The position numbers and the translations under genes are program-made. A stretch of DNA of 64,000 nt from Phycisphaerales bacterium. GTDB taxonomy: Bacteria > Planctomycetota > Phycisphaerae > UBA1845 > Fen-1342. The stretch is from NCBI GenBank assembly GCA_022839625.1, contig JALHJL010000005.1:1-64000 (forward strand), read 5' to 3'. The notes beneath the pieces were generated by a model. It was not told where the DNA came from and did not search any database. It saw nothing but the letters and a program-made list of their open reading frames with translations. Positions 9,092-17,580 of this stretch are shown piece after piece. Each line of letters begins with the position of its first letter. The stretch's first letter is position 1.

Positions 9092-11551
9092 ATGGGACGA
9101 TCACTGGGTCTGGTAGTGTTGGCGCTGGCCCTTGCGCTCGCCGTGGGCGCCTCGGCTGGAGAGTGCGACTTCTTTGCCAAGCACTGGGGCGGCAGCCAAG
9201 ACGAGATCGGGTATGCGATCGCCCGCACAGCCGATGGTGGATGGGTCGTGGCCGGATCGACGACGAGCTTCGGAGCGGGGGCCAAGGACGTGCTGGTGGT
9301 GAAGTTCAACTCGGAGGGGAACCGCGTGTGGGCAAAGGCGCTGGGGGGGACTGGGTACGACGAGGCGCGCGCGGTGGTCGTATTGCCCGATGGTAGCATC
9401 GTAATCGCTGGTGCCACGGAAAACGCTGGCGCGGGCGGTACGAATGTGCTCCTATCGAAGTTCAGCTCGACTGGTACTCATCTGTGGTCGCGCGTGTGGG
9501 GGCGTAGCGGCGACGACGGGGCGTACGCCCTGATTCGCATGTCGGACGGTCGCCTTGCGGTAACCGGGTACTCGCAGGAAGGGGTCCGGTACGAGGTACT
9601 GCTGGCAGTCTTCGACGCGACGGGAAACACCGTCACGTACAACGTGCTCGGCGAGCTGCTCAGGAGCTACGTTGGCCGGGCCTTGGTTCAGGTGCCCGAC
9701 GGCCGGCTCGTGGTCGCCGGCGCCTACTACTGGGGCGCCGATCAAAGCAACATCCTGGTGATGCGGTTCGGCAGCAACCTATCGTTGCAGGCGGCAAAGC
9801 AGATGTATTTTGGCAGCGACGACGAAGTGGCAACCACTATCGCGACGGCCTACGACGGCGGGTTCCTCGTAGGGGGGTCGATTAACAACGGTGCACCGTC
9901 CGGTTTCGTGATGAAACTCACCGCCGATCTCAATGGAAGCTGGGCCCGAATCATTCCCGCGCCGGGGCTCTACTACAAGGCCGGAGTCGAATCTGTTATC
10001 GAGGTTGGGTACGACGACGTCTTGGCAGTCGGCCACTATCGAGGCCCCGATCCGAATGTGCCGACGCTCTTCTACGACGACGTGTTGCTATGCAAATGGA
10101 GCGCGGGAGGTGCACTGCGCTGGACCCGCACGTTCGGCGAGCGCTTCGTTGACGAACTGGGGTACGCCGTCGTAGAGGACCCGCAGCTTGGGCTTCAAGT
10201 CGCCGGGTATGCATACACGGCGGCCGGAGGTGGACAACAGTTGCTGCTGGCAAAGACCGACCGTACAGGGCGGACTTGCCTGGGCGAGGAGGATGGGCCG
10301 ACTCCGACAACATCCAATATCACCTGGTCATCGCTGACTCCGGCCAACGATATAGACACCGTGTCAACGGCCGCTTGGTCGCCAACGATTGCGACGATTG
10401 GCAATGAGGTCGTCGAGGCATGTGCGCCAACCACGTGGACCGTCTGTCCATATGGCGACCCTGACTTCGAGACAATCCAGGAGGCCCTCGATGCGGCAAC
10501 CAACGGTGACACGATCCTGCTGTGCTGCGATGTAAGCTTCTACGGTGATGGCAACTGGAATCTCGACTTCCATGGCAAGGCGGTCACGCTGCGTTCCGAG
10601 TGCGGGGACCCGGAGCGCTGCGACATTGATTGTTATAACCCTGCCTCGTACTTGACCCGCGGTTTCCGGTTCCATTGCGGCGAAGGGCCGTGCTCTGTCG
10701 TCGAGGGCATTACCATTCGCAACGGGTTCGTAGGTGTCTACCCCAGCGGAACCGGCGGCGCCATTCTGTGCGAGAACTGCTCGTCTCCCACCATCGGCAA
10801 TTGTCGGATTATCGCGTGCCACGCTTCCAACGGTGGCGGAATCTATGCCGATGCATGTAGTGCGCCGACGATGACGCAGTGTGTGCTTAGTGGAAACCAC
10901 GCCACGTTCGGCGGCGGTGCCCACGGTGCGTTCGAGCTTACTCATTGCACAATTGCTGGAAACTATGCATACACTCAGGGTGGGGGGATTTGGGGCGCAG
11001 CATTACCGATGTACTCGATCATCCGGGCGAACTGTGCTCCCGTCGGAGCTGGGCCCGATTGGTGGGGCGACGGCGGTTGCACGGTGATCTGCTGCAATGA
11101 CTACGACCCTGCCAAGCTAGATGGCTTCGGCACTTGCAGCGTCATGTGCTTTGGCAACAAGCCGAACATCAACGCCGATCCGCTGTTCTGCGACCTGGAG
11201 CACTGCAACCACGCACCCACGGAATGCGGCGATTACCACCTCTGTTGGGCCTCGCCGTGTGCAACCGGCCCGGGCGAGTGCGGCCTGATCGGCGCCTTGC
11301 CGGCGGCCGAGTGCGCCGGGTGCAAGGGCGACATGAACTGTGATGGCCAGGTCGACTTCGGCGACATCAACCCCTTTGTTCTGGCGCTCAGTAGCCCAGA
11401 TACGTGGGAGAACACCTTCCCATGCTGCCCAATCCTAAACGGTGATATCAACGGCGACTGCCTGGTCGATTTCGCGGATATCAACCCGTTCGTGGCGTGT
11501 CTCAGCTCAGGCGTGCCAAAGCCGTGCCCGCCAGGGTGCGGTACGCCGTAG
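9092..11551 (+). CDS. Secreted beta-propeller and beta-helix protein with two dockerin-like repeats
   Basis: An 819-residue exported protein. A signal peptide covers residues 1-22, probably cut after ASA. Residues 26-400 repeat a pattern of DGGWVVAGST...VVVKFNSEGN, as in the SBBP/delta-60-type propeller-like repeats. Residues 450-700 (FETIQEALDAATNGDTILL, then ITIRNGF, GGIYADACSAP, HCTIAGNYA) form a right-handed beta-helix of the pectate-lyase fold with many cysteines. The tail holds two dockerin-like calcium-binding repeats: GDMNCDGQVDFGDINPFV and GDINGDCLVDFADINPFV. No cohesin is seen nearby. AAGGAGG lies upstream of the ATG. The role is unknown; the fold suggests a cell-surface or extracellular, possibly carbohydrate-binding, protein. 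Confidence 0.85.
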   Translation: MGRSLGLVVLALALALAVGASAGECDFFAKHWGGSQDEIGYAIARTADGGWVVAGSTTSFGAGAKDVLVVKFNSEGNRVWAKALGGTGYDEARAVVVLPDGSIVIAGATENAGAGGTNVLLSKFSSTGTHLWSRVWGRSGDDGAYALIRMSDGRLAVTGYSQEGVRYEVLLAVFDATGNTVTYNVLGELLRSYVGRALVQVPDGRLVVAGAYYWGADQSNILVMRFGSNLSLQAAKQMYFGSDDEVATTIATAYDGGFLVGGSINNGAPSGFVMKLTADLNGSWARIIPAPGLYYKAGVESVIEVGYDDVLAVGHYRGPDPNVPTLFYDDVLLCKWSAGGALRWTRTFGERFVDELGYAVVEDPQLGLQVAGYAYTAAGGGQQLLLAKTDRTGRTCLGEEDGPTPTTSNITWSSLTPANDIDTVSTAAWSPTIATIGNEVVEACAPTTWTVCPYGDPDFETIQEALDAATNGDTILLCCDVSFYGDGNWNLDFHGKAVTLRSECGDPERCDIDCYNPASYLTRGFRFHCGEGPCSVVEGITIRNGFVGVYPSGTGGAILCENCSSPTIGNCRIIACHASNGGGIYADACSAPTMTQCVLSGNHATFGGGAHGAFELTHCTIAGNYAYTQGGGIWGAALPMYSIIRANCAPVGAGPDWWGDGGCTVICCNDYDPAKLDGFGTCSVMCFGNKPNINADPLFCDLEHCNHAPTECGDYHLCWASPCATGPGECGLIGALPAAECAGCKGDMNCDGQVDFGDINPFVLALSSPDTWENTFPCCPILNGDINGDCLVDFADINPFVACLSSGVPKPCPPGCGTP

Positions 11552-11636
11552 AGAACGTCGAGGTTAGTCGATGCGGCAGGCCGGTGCGGAAACTCGCCGG
11601 CCCGCCGCGGCCCCTTGGGACATGCCGGATCGGCCT

Positions 11637-11847
11637 GCAAAGCAGAGCTTCGCGCTACTGCAAAGCAGAGCTTTGCGCTACTGGCATGATGGCCTTGCGG
11701 GGTAGGAGCGGAGTAGCGCCCCACGGGTAGGCGAAGCAGAGCTTCGCGCTACTGGGAAGCAGAGCTTCGCGCTACTGGGAAGCAGAGCTTCGCGCTACTG
11801 CAAAGCAGAGCTTTGCGCTACTGCAAAGCAGAGCTTTGCGCTACTGG
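11637..11847 (+). repeat. Hairpin repeat array A1, seven copies
   Basis: Seven copies of a 22-23-base unit of the form GCAAAGC-AGA-GCTTTGC followed by GCTAC, with an interruption near 11683-11730. Some copies read GCGAAGC...GCTTCGC, so paired changes keep the stem. The same unit makes the larger array at 32977. It lies in the 615-base gap between the dockerin-like gene and the PepSY-like gene. Confidence 0.85.
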
Positions 11848-11941
11848 CAAAGCGGAAGTAGACGAGCACCCTCTCAGGAGGATCGTGGCTGATTAGCGGC
11901 GCCGCGGCGCTCTGGCTGGGGTCCAGCCGCACTGCCGGTGC

Positions 11942-12105
11942 ACGTCCAGCCGGATTGAAGTAGGCCGCGGCGTCCCGGGGATTCCGGCCGGATTGAAGTA
12001 GGCCGAGGCGTCCCGTGGATTCCAGCCGGATTCAAGAAGGCCGAGGCGTCCCGGGAATTCCAGCCGGATTGAAGAAGGCCGAGGCGCTCCGGGGATTCCA
12101 GCCGG
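11942..12105 (+). repeat. 38-bp tandem repeat, about four copies
   Basis: About four degenerate copies of a 38-base unit with the core CCGGATTGAAGAAGGCCGAG followed by GCGTCCCGGGGATTCCAG. Differences among copies are single bases. It lies directly after hairpin array A1. I see no open frame with support here and no spacer structure that would suggest CRISPR. Confidence 0.8.
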
Positions 12106-12166
12106 GGCGCCTCGCCACGTGCCCGATGGCAAAGGTTGGGGGCGCGTTCGACAAGCCGCCCACAAA

Positions 12167-12598
12167 CTACTTCTGTCCTGAGGCATCAAGGACCTTCTTG
12201 CTCAATCCGTCCACCTGAACAGTCTGGAGCTGATCCTTGACGAAACAGGACACCTCGTAGACCAGCCGCTTGCCCTTAGGCTGTGCCTTCTGCAGCGACG
12301 GGCCGCGGGGACGATCCGGCTCGCCCGGCGCAGGAACCGGTTGAGGCTGCGGTTCGGCGCCCTCGATCGTGCACCGGGCCTCCAGGGCCGTGCCCTTGCA
12401 GTGTCTCTCCGCCATCGCGGTCGCGTCGCGCAGGTTCATCTGCCCCTGCTCGATCAACGCCGCCATCTCCTTGGCACGGTCCAGCTCGCCCGACGACGGT
12501 TGCCCGCCGTATTGGGCCAGGGCTGGCCAGCCGGCCAGGCCGAGGGAACCGAGCAGGACCAGGGATGGGACACCCCATCGCAATACGGTACGTGACAT
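12167..12598 (-). CDS. Small secreted PepSY-like protein
   Basis: 143 residues from the ATG at 12598. This start is chosen over the upstream frame because AAAGGAGA lies at a good distance and the protein then begins with a clean signal peptide (MSRTVLRWGVPSLVLLGSLG, cleavage near ALAQ). The mature part has one alpha-beta unit: LIEQGQMNLRDATAMAERHC, then a proline-rich linker, then RLVYEVSCFVKDQLQTVQVD ending VLDASGQ. That helix-then-strands layout with a final D-G-like turn is that of a PepSY domain, which binds or inhibits partners outside the membrane. Assignment is by pattern only. The ISL3 element begins about 90 bases upstream, so its promoter region may be altered. Confidence 0.65.
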   Translation of the reverse strand: MSRTVLRWGVPSLVLLGSLGLAGWPALAQYGGQPSSGELDRAKEMAALIEQGQMNLRDATAMAERHCKGTALEARCTIEGAEPQPQPVPAPGEPDRPRGPSLQKAQPKGKRLVYEVSCFVKDQLQTVQVDGLSKKVLDASGQK

Positions 12599-12688
12599 GT
12601 GGGTCTCCTTTCTGGTCCGGTCGTCGCGACGGCACCGCGCCGTGCAGGCCCGACCAGACCGCTTTGGAACGTCGTACCCCAATTAATC

Positions 12689-14025
12689 GGTTCTTCACCC
12701 ATTTCCGGGGAAAGCGGCTCGGATTCTGAGGAAGAAGTATTCGTCATCGCGGAACACGTAGGCCATTCTCTTCATCACTTTGATCTTGTTGTTGATGCCT
12801 TCCAGCAGGCTGGTGTGGAGCGGCCAGCGGCAGTGGGCCAGGACACCGTCGATCTTGGCCCGCAGACGCCGGGCGAAGGTCTTCAGCGGCTCGATCCGGC
12901 TGCGGATCGCTCGCTGGAACCAGTCCAGCCAGAAGCGCCAGGCGTAGCCGACGTGCCGGTAGTCCCACAGCGTTTTCAGATCCTCTTTGAGGATGTACAC
13001 CTTGGCGAGCTTGCGGTTGGCTGCCAGCAATTCGTCGAGTCGCACGCGGTCCTCGTCCCGCTTGATGTTGTCGGGGTTGCGCAGCAGCAACCAGCGTGAG
13101 CCCTTGACCACCTTGCGCGCCGCCTTGTCGTGCTTGAGCCGATTGGCCTCGTCCACCCGCACCCGATCGATCACTTCGTGCCCGTACTTGGCCACCACGT
13201 GGAACAGGTCAAACACCGCCTCGGCCTGCGGACACTGCGCCCGCATCTCCTGTTCGTAGGCCCCATTCATGTCCATCACGACGGCCTTGAGTCGCGCCCG
13301 GCCCTCCGGCCCGAGCCGTTCGTAGTACGGCCGAACATCTTCGCGACCGCGGCCGCGTCCCACCCAGAGCACCTGCTTGCGATACGGCTCGACGACGACG
13401 GTGGCGTAGCGCTGGCCCTTCTGAATCGCAGACTCATCCATCGCGATCACCTCGATGCCCGCCAGATCCGCCGGCCCCAGTGTCCGCTGCAGATGCTCCT
13501 TGTGCAGGCGTTTGACCGTCACCCAGTGCAAAGCGTAGAACTCGGCCGCCTGTTGGAGCGGCAAGACCGCCGCCAGCCGGACCACGCTGTCCGCGAAACG
13601 CCGCGTGAACCGCGCCCAGGGGTCGAGCCAATCCAACTGCTCCACCCGCGGCCCGCAGTCGGGACAGTTCACACGAACCCGGTGCACCAGCAGCCACGTG
13701 TCCGCGTCGAGAATCGGCAGGTCACGCACCCAGCGCTCGGTCGTCTCGTGGATCTCCGCCACCACCTGGCCGCAGCCGCAGCAGCGGCGGGAATGGTGAG
13801 GATCCGGATGCAACTCGATCCAGATCTCGGGTCGATCGCCGCGTTGTTGTGCCTTCGCAGTGCGACCGACCGTGCCGAGCCGGTAACCTTCCCAGCCCCC
13901 CAGCAGTTCGTTAAGCTCGCTCGTGTCCAACGGCAGCCTCCTGCATCTTGAAGTCTTGAACCAACAACAAGATACGCAGAGCTGCCGTTGGGCATCATCT
14001 GCTCCCCGCTAATGTCTGAAGGACC
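12689..14025 (-). mobile_element. ISL3-family insertion sequence
   Basis: A 1.34-kb element bounded by imperfect inverted repeats. The left end (12689-12711) starts GGTTCTTCACCCATTTCC and the right end (14003-14025, read on the minus strand) starts GGTCCTTCAGACATTAGC; both continue into GGGGA. The single gene inside is an ISL3 transposase. The eight bases outside each end (AATTAATC and GATTTTTC) are not a matching target duplication, so one flank has probably been rearranged. Confidence 0.82.
12695..13930 (-). CDS. ISL3-family transposase
   Basis: 411 residues. The N-terminus has the ISL3 zinc-finger pattern: CCGCGQ near residue 50, then CPDC near residue 90. The DDE domain shows IAMDESAIQKGQRY (first Asp), VVMDMNGAYEQEM (second Asp), VFDLFHVVAKYGHEV and the terminal LLEGINNKIKVMKRMAYVFR with the catalytic Glu. 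This tail is highly characteristic of ISL3 and IS1165-like transposases. The frame is intact and full length, so the element could be active. It ends 6 bases inside the left inverted repeat boundary. Confidence 0.93.
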   Translation of the reverse strand: MDTSELNELLGGWEGYRLGTVGRTAKAQQRGDRPEIWIELHPDPHHSRRCCGCGQVVAEIHETTERWVRDLPILDADTWLLVHRVRVNCPDCGPRVEQLDWLDPWARFTRRFADSVVRLAAVLPLQQAAEFYALHWVTVKRLHKEHLQRTLGPADLAGIEVIAMDESAIQKGQRYATVVVEPYRKQVLWVGRGRGREDVRPYYERLGPEGRARLKAVVMDMNGAYEQEMRAQCPQAEAVFDLFHVVAKYGHEVIDRVRVDEANRLKHDKAARKVVKGSRWLLLRNPDNIKRDEDRVRLDELLAANRKLAKVYILKEDLKTLWDYRHVGYAWRFWLDWFQRAIRSRIEPLKTFARRLRAKIDGVLAHCRWPLHTSLLEGINNKIKVMKRMAYVFRDDEYFFLRIRAAFPGNG

Positions 14026-14652
14026 GATTTTTCCCAAGGCCTGGCGCGCGTCAAGGTCGAGGGCAAATGGGGCTATATCGACAAAGAGGGCCGCGCGGCC
14101 ATCAAACCCCAGTTTGACGACGCGGCCGACTTCTCCGACGGGCTCGCGCGCGTCAAGGCCGGCGGCGACTGGGGCGGCAAGTTCGGTTATATCGACCCCG
14201 CCGGAAACCTGAAGATCAACCCGCGCTTCGGGGACTGCGGCGATTTCCGCGAAGGACTGGCGCCCATCGAAATCGAGGGCAAGTGGGGCTACATGGACTC
14301 CAGCGGTCAGATCGCGATCGAGCCGCAGTTCTCCGGGGCGGGGCCGTTCTCCGACGGACGCGCGTTGGTGCGCGTCGGAGGGCTGCTGGGCGCCAAGTAT
14401 GGCTTTGTGGACAAGTCCGGCCGCGTAGTGATCAACCCCCAGTTTGCCGACGCGCGCGGGTTCGTGGAGAAACGCGCCGCGGTCAAGAACGACGGGCGGT
14501 GGGGCTTTATCGACCCCGCCGGTGAATTGGCGATCGAGGCCAAGTACGACGAGGTCCACGACTCTGGCGGCGGTTTGGCGCGCGTGAAAGCGCACGGCCA
14601 CTGGGTCTGGATCGACGCCCGCGGAAACGAGGTGAGGTCGGCTTCGCGATAG
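14026..14652 (+). pseudogene. WG-repeat protein, 5' end removed at the ISL3 boundary
   Basis: From the base after the IS right end the plus frame reads DFSQGLARVKVEGKWGYIDK and continues for 208 codons to a TAG. It holds about five WG repeats (KWGYIDKEG, KFGYIDPAG, KWGYMDSSG, KYGFVDKSG, RWGFIDPAG), each followed by IxPQF. WG-repeat proteins are beta-rich and exported or cytosolic, of mostly unknown role. The frame enters the element in the middle of a repeat, and no start codon with a ribosome site precedes it. The missing N-terminal half is not found on the other side of the element, so a deletion or rearrangement accompanied the insertion. An internal ATG at 14293 gives only the last 119 residues. 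Confidence 0.8.
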
Positions 14653-14877
14653 CTGCAAGTCAGCGTTCGCGATCACGCGAAGCAGGGACAGGCGCCCACC
14701 GTGGATCGACCGGCCACGGCCGGCGCTGTCGCCTTGGCAGTTTGGGCGCCGCTGAGCGGCGCGCGGACTGTTAGGCGCCGGACCCGCCGACCCGACCGGC
14801 GCTCACGGCGCAGTTCGGCGTGACGGCCCTTGGTCGCATCACGGGGCAAGGCGCACTCCCGCCCGCCGCCGTCCGAC

Positions 14878-16089
14878 CTACGGCCCCCCTCGCGATCCTG
14901 GCACCTCGCCGACCACGGTGAAACTGATCGCCGAGTAATCGCCCAGTTGCTCCTCGACGGCGACTTTGCGTCTCAGGGCCTGTTGCAGGGCTTCCTCGGC
15001 CGCGCGGAGCTGCTGCGGTATCTCGGTGTCGTACCGGCTGGCAAGCTCGAGCAGCTTCCGCTCCCGCGCGTGGTCCAGGTACGAGCGCAGGCTGAGGCGG
15101 CGTGCCTCCGTCTCCGCGATATCGACGGCGAGCATCACGACGTCCCTGTTCAGGTCGGCCAGCAGGCTCCCGCCCACCGCCAAGCTCGCAGTCTGTTGCT
15201 GCCGGGCCAGTTCCGCCCGCGCCAGGGCCAGGCGCTCTTCGGCATCGGCGATTTCCTGTTCGCCCACCTGGTGCTCCTGTTTCCGCTCGCGCATCTTCTG
15301 CAGCGCGCGCTCGCGAAGCTCGACGACTTTTCGCAGCTCCGCGGCGACGGGGTCTTGCTCCGCGCGGGCCGCCGCATGGTGTCCGATGCGCGCGATCTCC
15401 TCCGTCAGCGCTTTCTGGCGCGCGCGCAAGGCGGCCAGCTTCTGTTCCAGATCGCGCCATTCCCGATCCGCCGCCTGGAGATGGGCGAGGACCACCGCGT
15501 GTGACAGCTCGGTCTGCCCGGCGTCGGCGTAGAGCGTCTGCTGCAACTCGTGAACCCGGCCCAAGCGCTGTTCCGCCTGCGCCACATCCCGTTCGGCCTG
15601 CATCAGCACCTCGCGCCGCCGGATCAGAGCCTCATCGCTTCGGTCCTTGAGTACGCGCTCCGTACCAGCGCACAGTCCGGCGAGCAGGCGCGAGGCCCGC
15701 GCATCGGCTTCGGGGATGTGCTCACTCAGTTCCACGCGCAGCCTGAACAAACTGGTGAGTACCGGGTTCCGCCCCTCCCGGCCCGGGAACCGGCCCACCT
15801 CCGCTACGCGGAGAACCAACGCATCCTCAAACCCGGCCGCCGGGGCACCGAGGACGTCCTTCGCGGCTGCCCCCAGCACGCCGCTGCTCTCGATGATGCT
15901 CCTCAGCGTGTCTTCGTTGAGTGGAAAGTCGTCCGGCGCAGAGACGATGCGCAACACGCAGCTCGCCTCGGCGTACTGGCTCCGAGGCTGAGTTTCGGCC
16001 GTGGGCGGTTCGGCCGCCGTGCACGCCAGCCCCGCTGCGACCAGGTAGACCAGAAACGATCCAACCGCTCTCCGCTTTTCGTGACTCAT
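14878..16089 (-). CDS. Exported coiled-coil protein of the ECF sigma operon
   Basis: 403 residues with an N-terminal hydrophobic segment (residues 12-24) ending LACTAAEPP. It may be a lipoprotein, but the -3 position is Gly, so the lipobox is poor. Residues 40-140 are a mixed domain (CVLRIVSAPDDFPLNEDTLR). Residues 150-380 are long charged helices (EEIARIGHHAAARAEQ; ELRERALQKMRERKQEHQVG) predicted as coiled coil, recalling the polysaccharide-chain-length (Wzz-like) or adaptor type, but without a second membrane span. The start ATG overlaps the upstream gene by 4 bases (ATGA), so it is the third gene of the sigma factor operon. Function unknown. Confidence 0.7.
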   Translation of the reverse strand: MSHEKRRAVGSFLVYLVAAGLACTAAEPPTAETQPRSQYAEASCVLRIVSAPDDFPLNEDTLRSIIESSGVLGAAAKDVLGAPAAGFEDALVLRVAEVGRFPGREGRNPVLTSLFRLRVELSEHIPEADARASRLLAGLCAGTERVLKDRSDEALIRRREVLMQAERDVAQAEQRLGRVHELQQTLYADAGQTELSHAVVLAHLQAADREWRDLEQKLAALRARQKALTEEIARIGHHAAARAEQDPVAAELRKVVELRERALQKMRERKQEHQVGEQEIADAEERLALARAELARQQQTASLAVGGSLLADLNRDVVMLAVDIAETEARRLSLRSYLDHARERKLLELASRYDTEIPQQLRAAEEALQQALRRKVAVEEQLGDYSAISFTVVGEVPGSRGGP

Positions 16090-16679
16090 AGTGTTTCTCC
16101 TTCGTGTGCTGCCATGTCAGCCAATCGCTGCCGGGCCAAGGCCGCCGAGGGCGTCTGCGGAAACAGCCGCAGCACTTGTCGGTAGCTGTCCGCCGCCGGC
16201 TCCCTCAGCCCGAGCTCGCGATGCAGGTGGTCTCCTTGCTGAACCAACGACCGTGCCGCCTGGGCGACTTCGGCACGTACACGCAGCAGGGGGTCCGGGC
16301 GCGCCGCCTCGGCCTCCGCCGCGGCCAGCCGGGCGGCACGCTCACACAACACCCGTGTCCGCCGGGCGACTGCCAACCGGGAATCCGCCTCGAGCTGTAG
16401 CCCGACTACGCTTGCGGCCGGCTCCTCGTGGACTGCGATCTGCCGGCCGGAATCAGGACGATCAAGACCTGGGCCGGTTCGGGTTCCGCGGACCAGGGCC
16501 ACAACTCCAAACGCCAGGACGACCGCCGAGGCGACACTGCCCCAATTCGCGGCCCGTAGCGTGGAGCGTCGAGCGGATAACCGCAGCACGTGCTGCGGCA
16601 AGTCCTGCGGCATCTTCGGCGGCGGACCGGCCGCCTGGTCCGCCTGCTCCAGCAGACTCTCTAACGTGTCCCGCGTCAT
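16086..16679 (-). CDS. Single-span membrane protein, putative anti-sigma factor
   Basis: 197 residues. The N-terminal 44 residues are cytoplasmic and rich in Leu and Gln (LESLLEQADQAAGPPPKMPQ). One membrane helix spans residues 46-64 (WGSVASAVVLAFGVVALV). The outer part is helical (VLCERAARLAAAEAEAARPD; SYRQVLRLFPQTPSAALARQ), ending in a TPR-like helix pair. It lies 4 bases after the ECF sigma gene and overlaps the next gene, which is where membrane anti-sigma factors usually sit. No HxxxCxxC zinc motif is visible, so the anti-sigma role rests on position and topology. Confidence 0.6.
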   Translation of the reverse strand: MTRDTLESLLEQADQAAGPPPKMPQDLPQHVLRLSARRSTLRAANWGSVASAVVLAFGVVALVRGTRTGPGLDRPDSGRQIAVHEEPAASVVGLQLEADSRLAVARRTRVLCERAARLAAAEAEAARPDPLLRVRAEVAQAARSLVQQGDHLHRELGLREPAADSYRQVLRLFPQTPSAALARQRLADMAAHEGETL

Positions 16680-16683
16680 AGCC

Positions 16684-17274
16684 TCAGGTCTCCAACAGGT
16701 CTGCCAATGCAGCGCGAAGCCGGCTGCGAGCGCGGTTCAGTCGGACATCGACCGCGTTCGATCGCAACCCGAGAATCCGGCCGATCTCGGCCGCCGGCAG
16801 CCCTTCGAGGTAGTGCAGAACGACGACTTCGCGATAACGCCGCGGCAGTTCGCGAACGGCGGCCTGGACTCGGTGCGCAACGTCGGCCCGGTGCGACGCC
16901 TGGCCCTCACAACCCGCCTCGCCGCGTGCCGCCAGAAAATCGCCAATCCGAAAGGTCAGCCGCAGCAACTGTTTGCGCCGCATCCGCCGGCATTCGTTCA
17001 CTGTGATGCGGTAGAGCCAAGTCGTGAACCGCGATTCGCCGCGGAAGCTCGGGAGATGCTTGAGCACAGACACGAACACGTCCTGCACGAGGTCCTCAAC
17101 GTCGCCGCGCCAACCAAGCAGGCGGTACGCCAGCCGGGCCACGCGTTCCTGGTGTTGGGCGACAAGCCGGAGCTTGGCGAGGGCGTCACCGCGTACGGCC
17201 CGCGACACCACGTCACGTTCGTCCGGTGCAAACCCGACTGCCGCCGTCGTCGCCATCCCGGGCGTTCTCACCAT
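16684..17274 (-). CDS. ECF-type RNA polymerase sigma factor
   Basis: 196 residues from the ATG at 17274. The same frame is open back to 18423, but that part is antisense to gatE. Region 2 is seen at about 45-95 (ARLAYRLLGWRGDVEDLVQD, then FRGESRFTTWLYRITVNECR). Region 4 is at about 140-190 (LPRRYREVVVLHYLEGLPAA, EIGRILGLRSNAVDVRLNRA). Regions 1 and 3 are absent, as in ECF sigma factors. It should direct a small regulon in response to a signal relayed by the membrane protein encoded 4 bases downstream. It is divergent from gatE. Confidence 0.92.
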   Translation of the reverse strand: MVRTPGMATTAAVGFAPDERDVVSRAVRGDALAKLRLVAQHQERVARLAYRLLGWRGDVEDLVQDVFVSVLKHLPSFRGESRFTTWLYRITVNECRRMRRKQLLRLTFRIGDFLAARGEAGCEGQASHRADVAHRVQAAVRELPRRYREVVVLHYLEGLPAAEIGRILGLRSNAVDVRLNRARSRLRAALADLLET

Positions 17275-17580
17275 GGCCGCCCTATTTAGAGCACTCCCGA
17301 CGCAGGAACTTACACGAAACCCGTGGCTTGGCGTCACCGTCAGTCTCGCGGCCGGATAATGAAGGCCCTGAACTTGGCGTGGACGTCGTTGCGTTTCGAG
17401 CGGGCCGCGGGCCAACGTAGCCCCAAGCCGCCCCCGCGCGTCGCCGGATGCCGCCGTCGAGGTAAGGCACGGCGGCGACCCCTTGCCTACCCTGGCCGCG
17501 GCGGCGTGCACGGCTCCTTTGGCGCCGGGCAGCCGTTGCGATAAACTGACTGGATTGTACCGGTCAGGAGCACGCCCCAC
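17275..17580. other. Divergent spacer between the ECF sigma gene and gatE
   Basis: About 300 bases with no gene. TAAATA lies 10 bases upstream of the sigma factor ATG on the minus strand. TTGGCG and TAAACT (17519-17547, spacer 17) could serve gatE. Both are weak matches. Confidence 0.35.
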
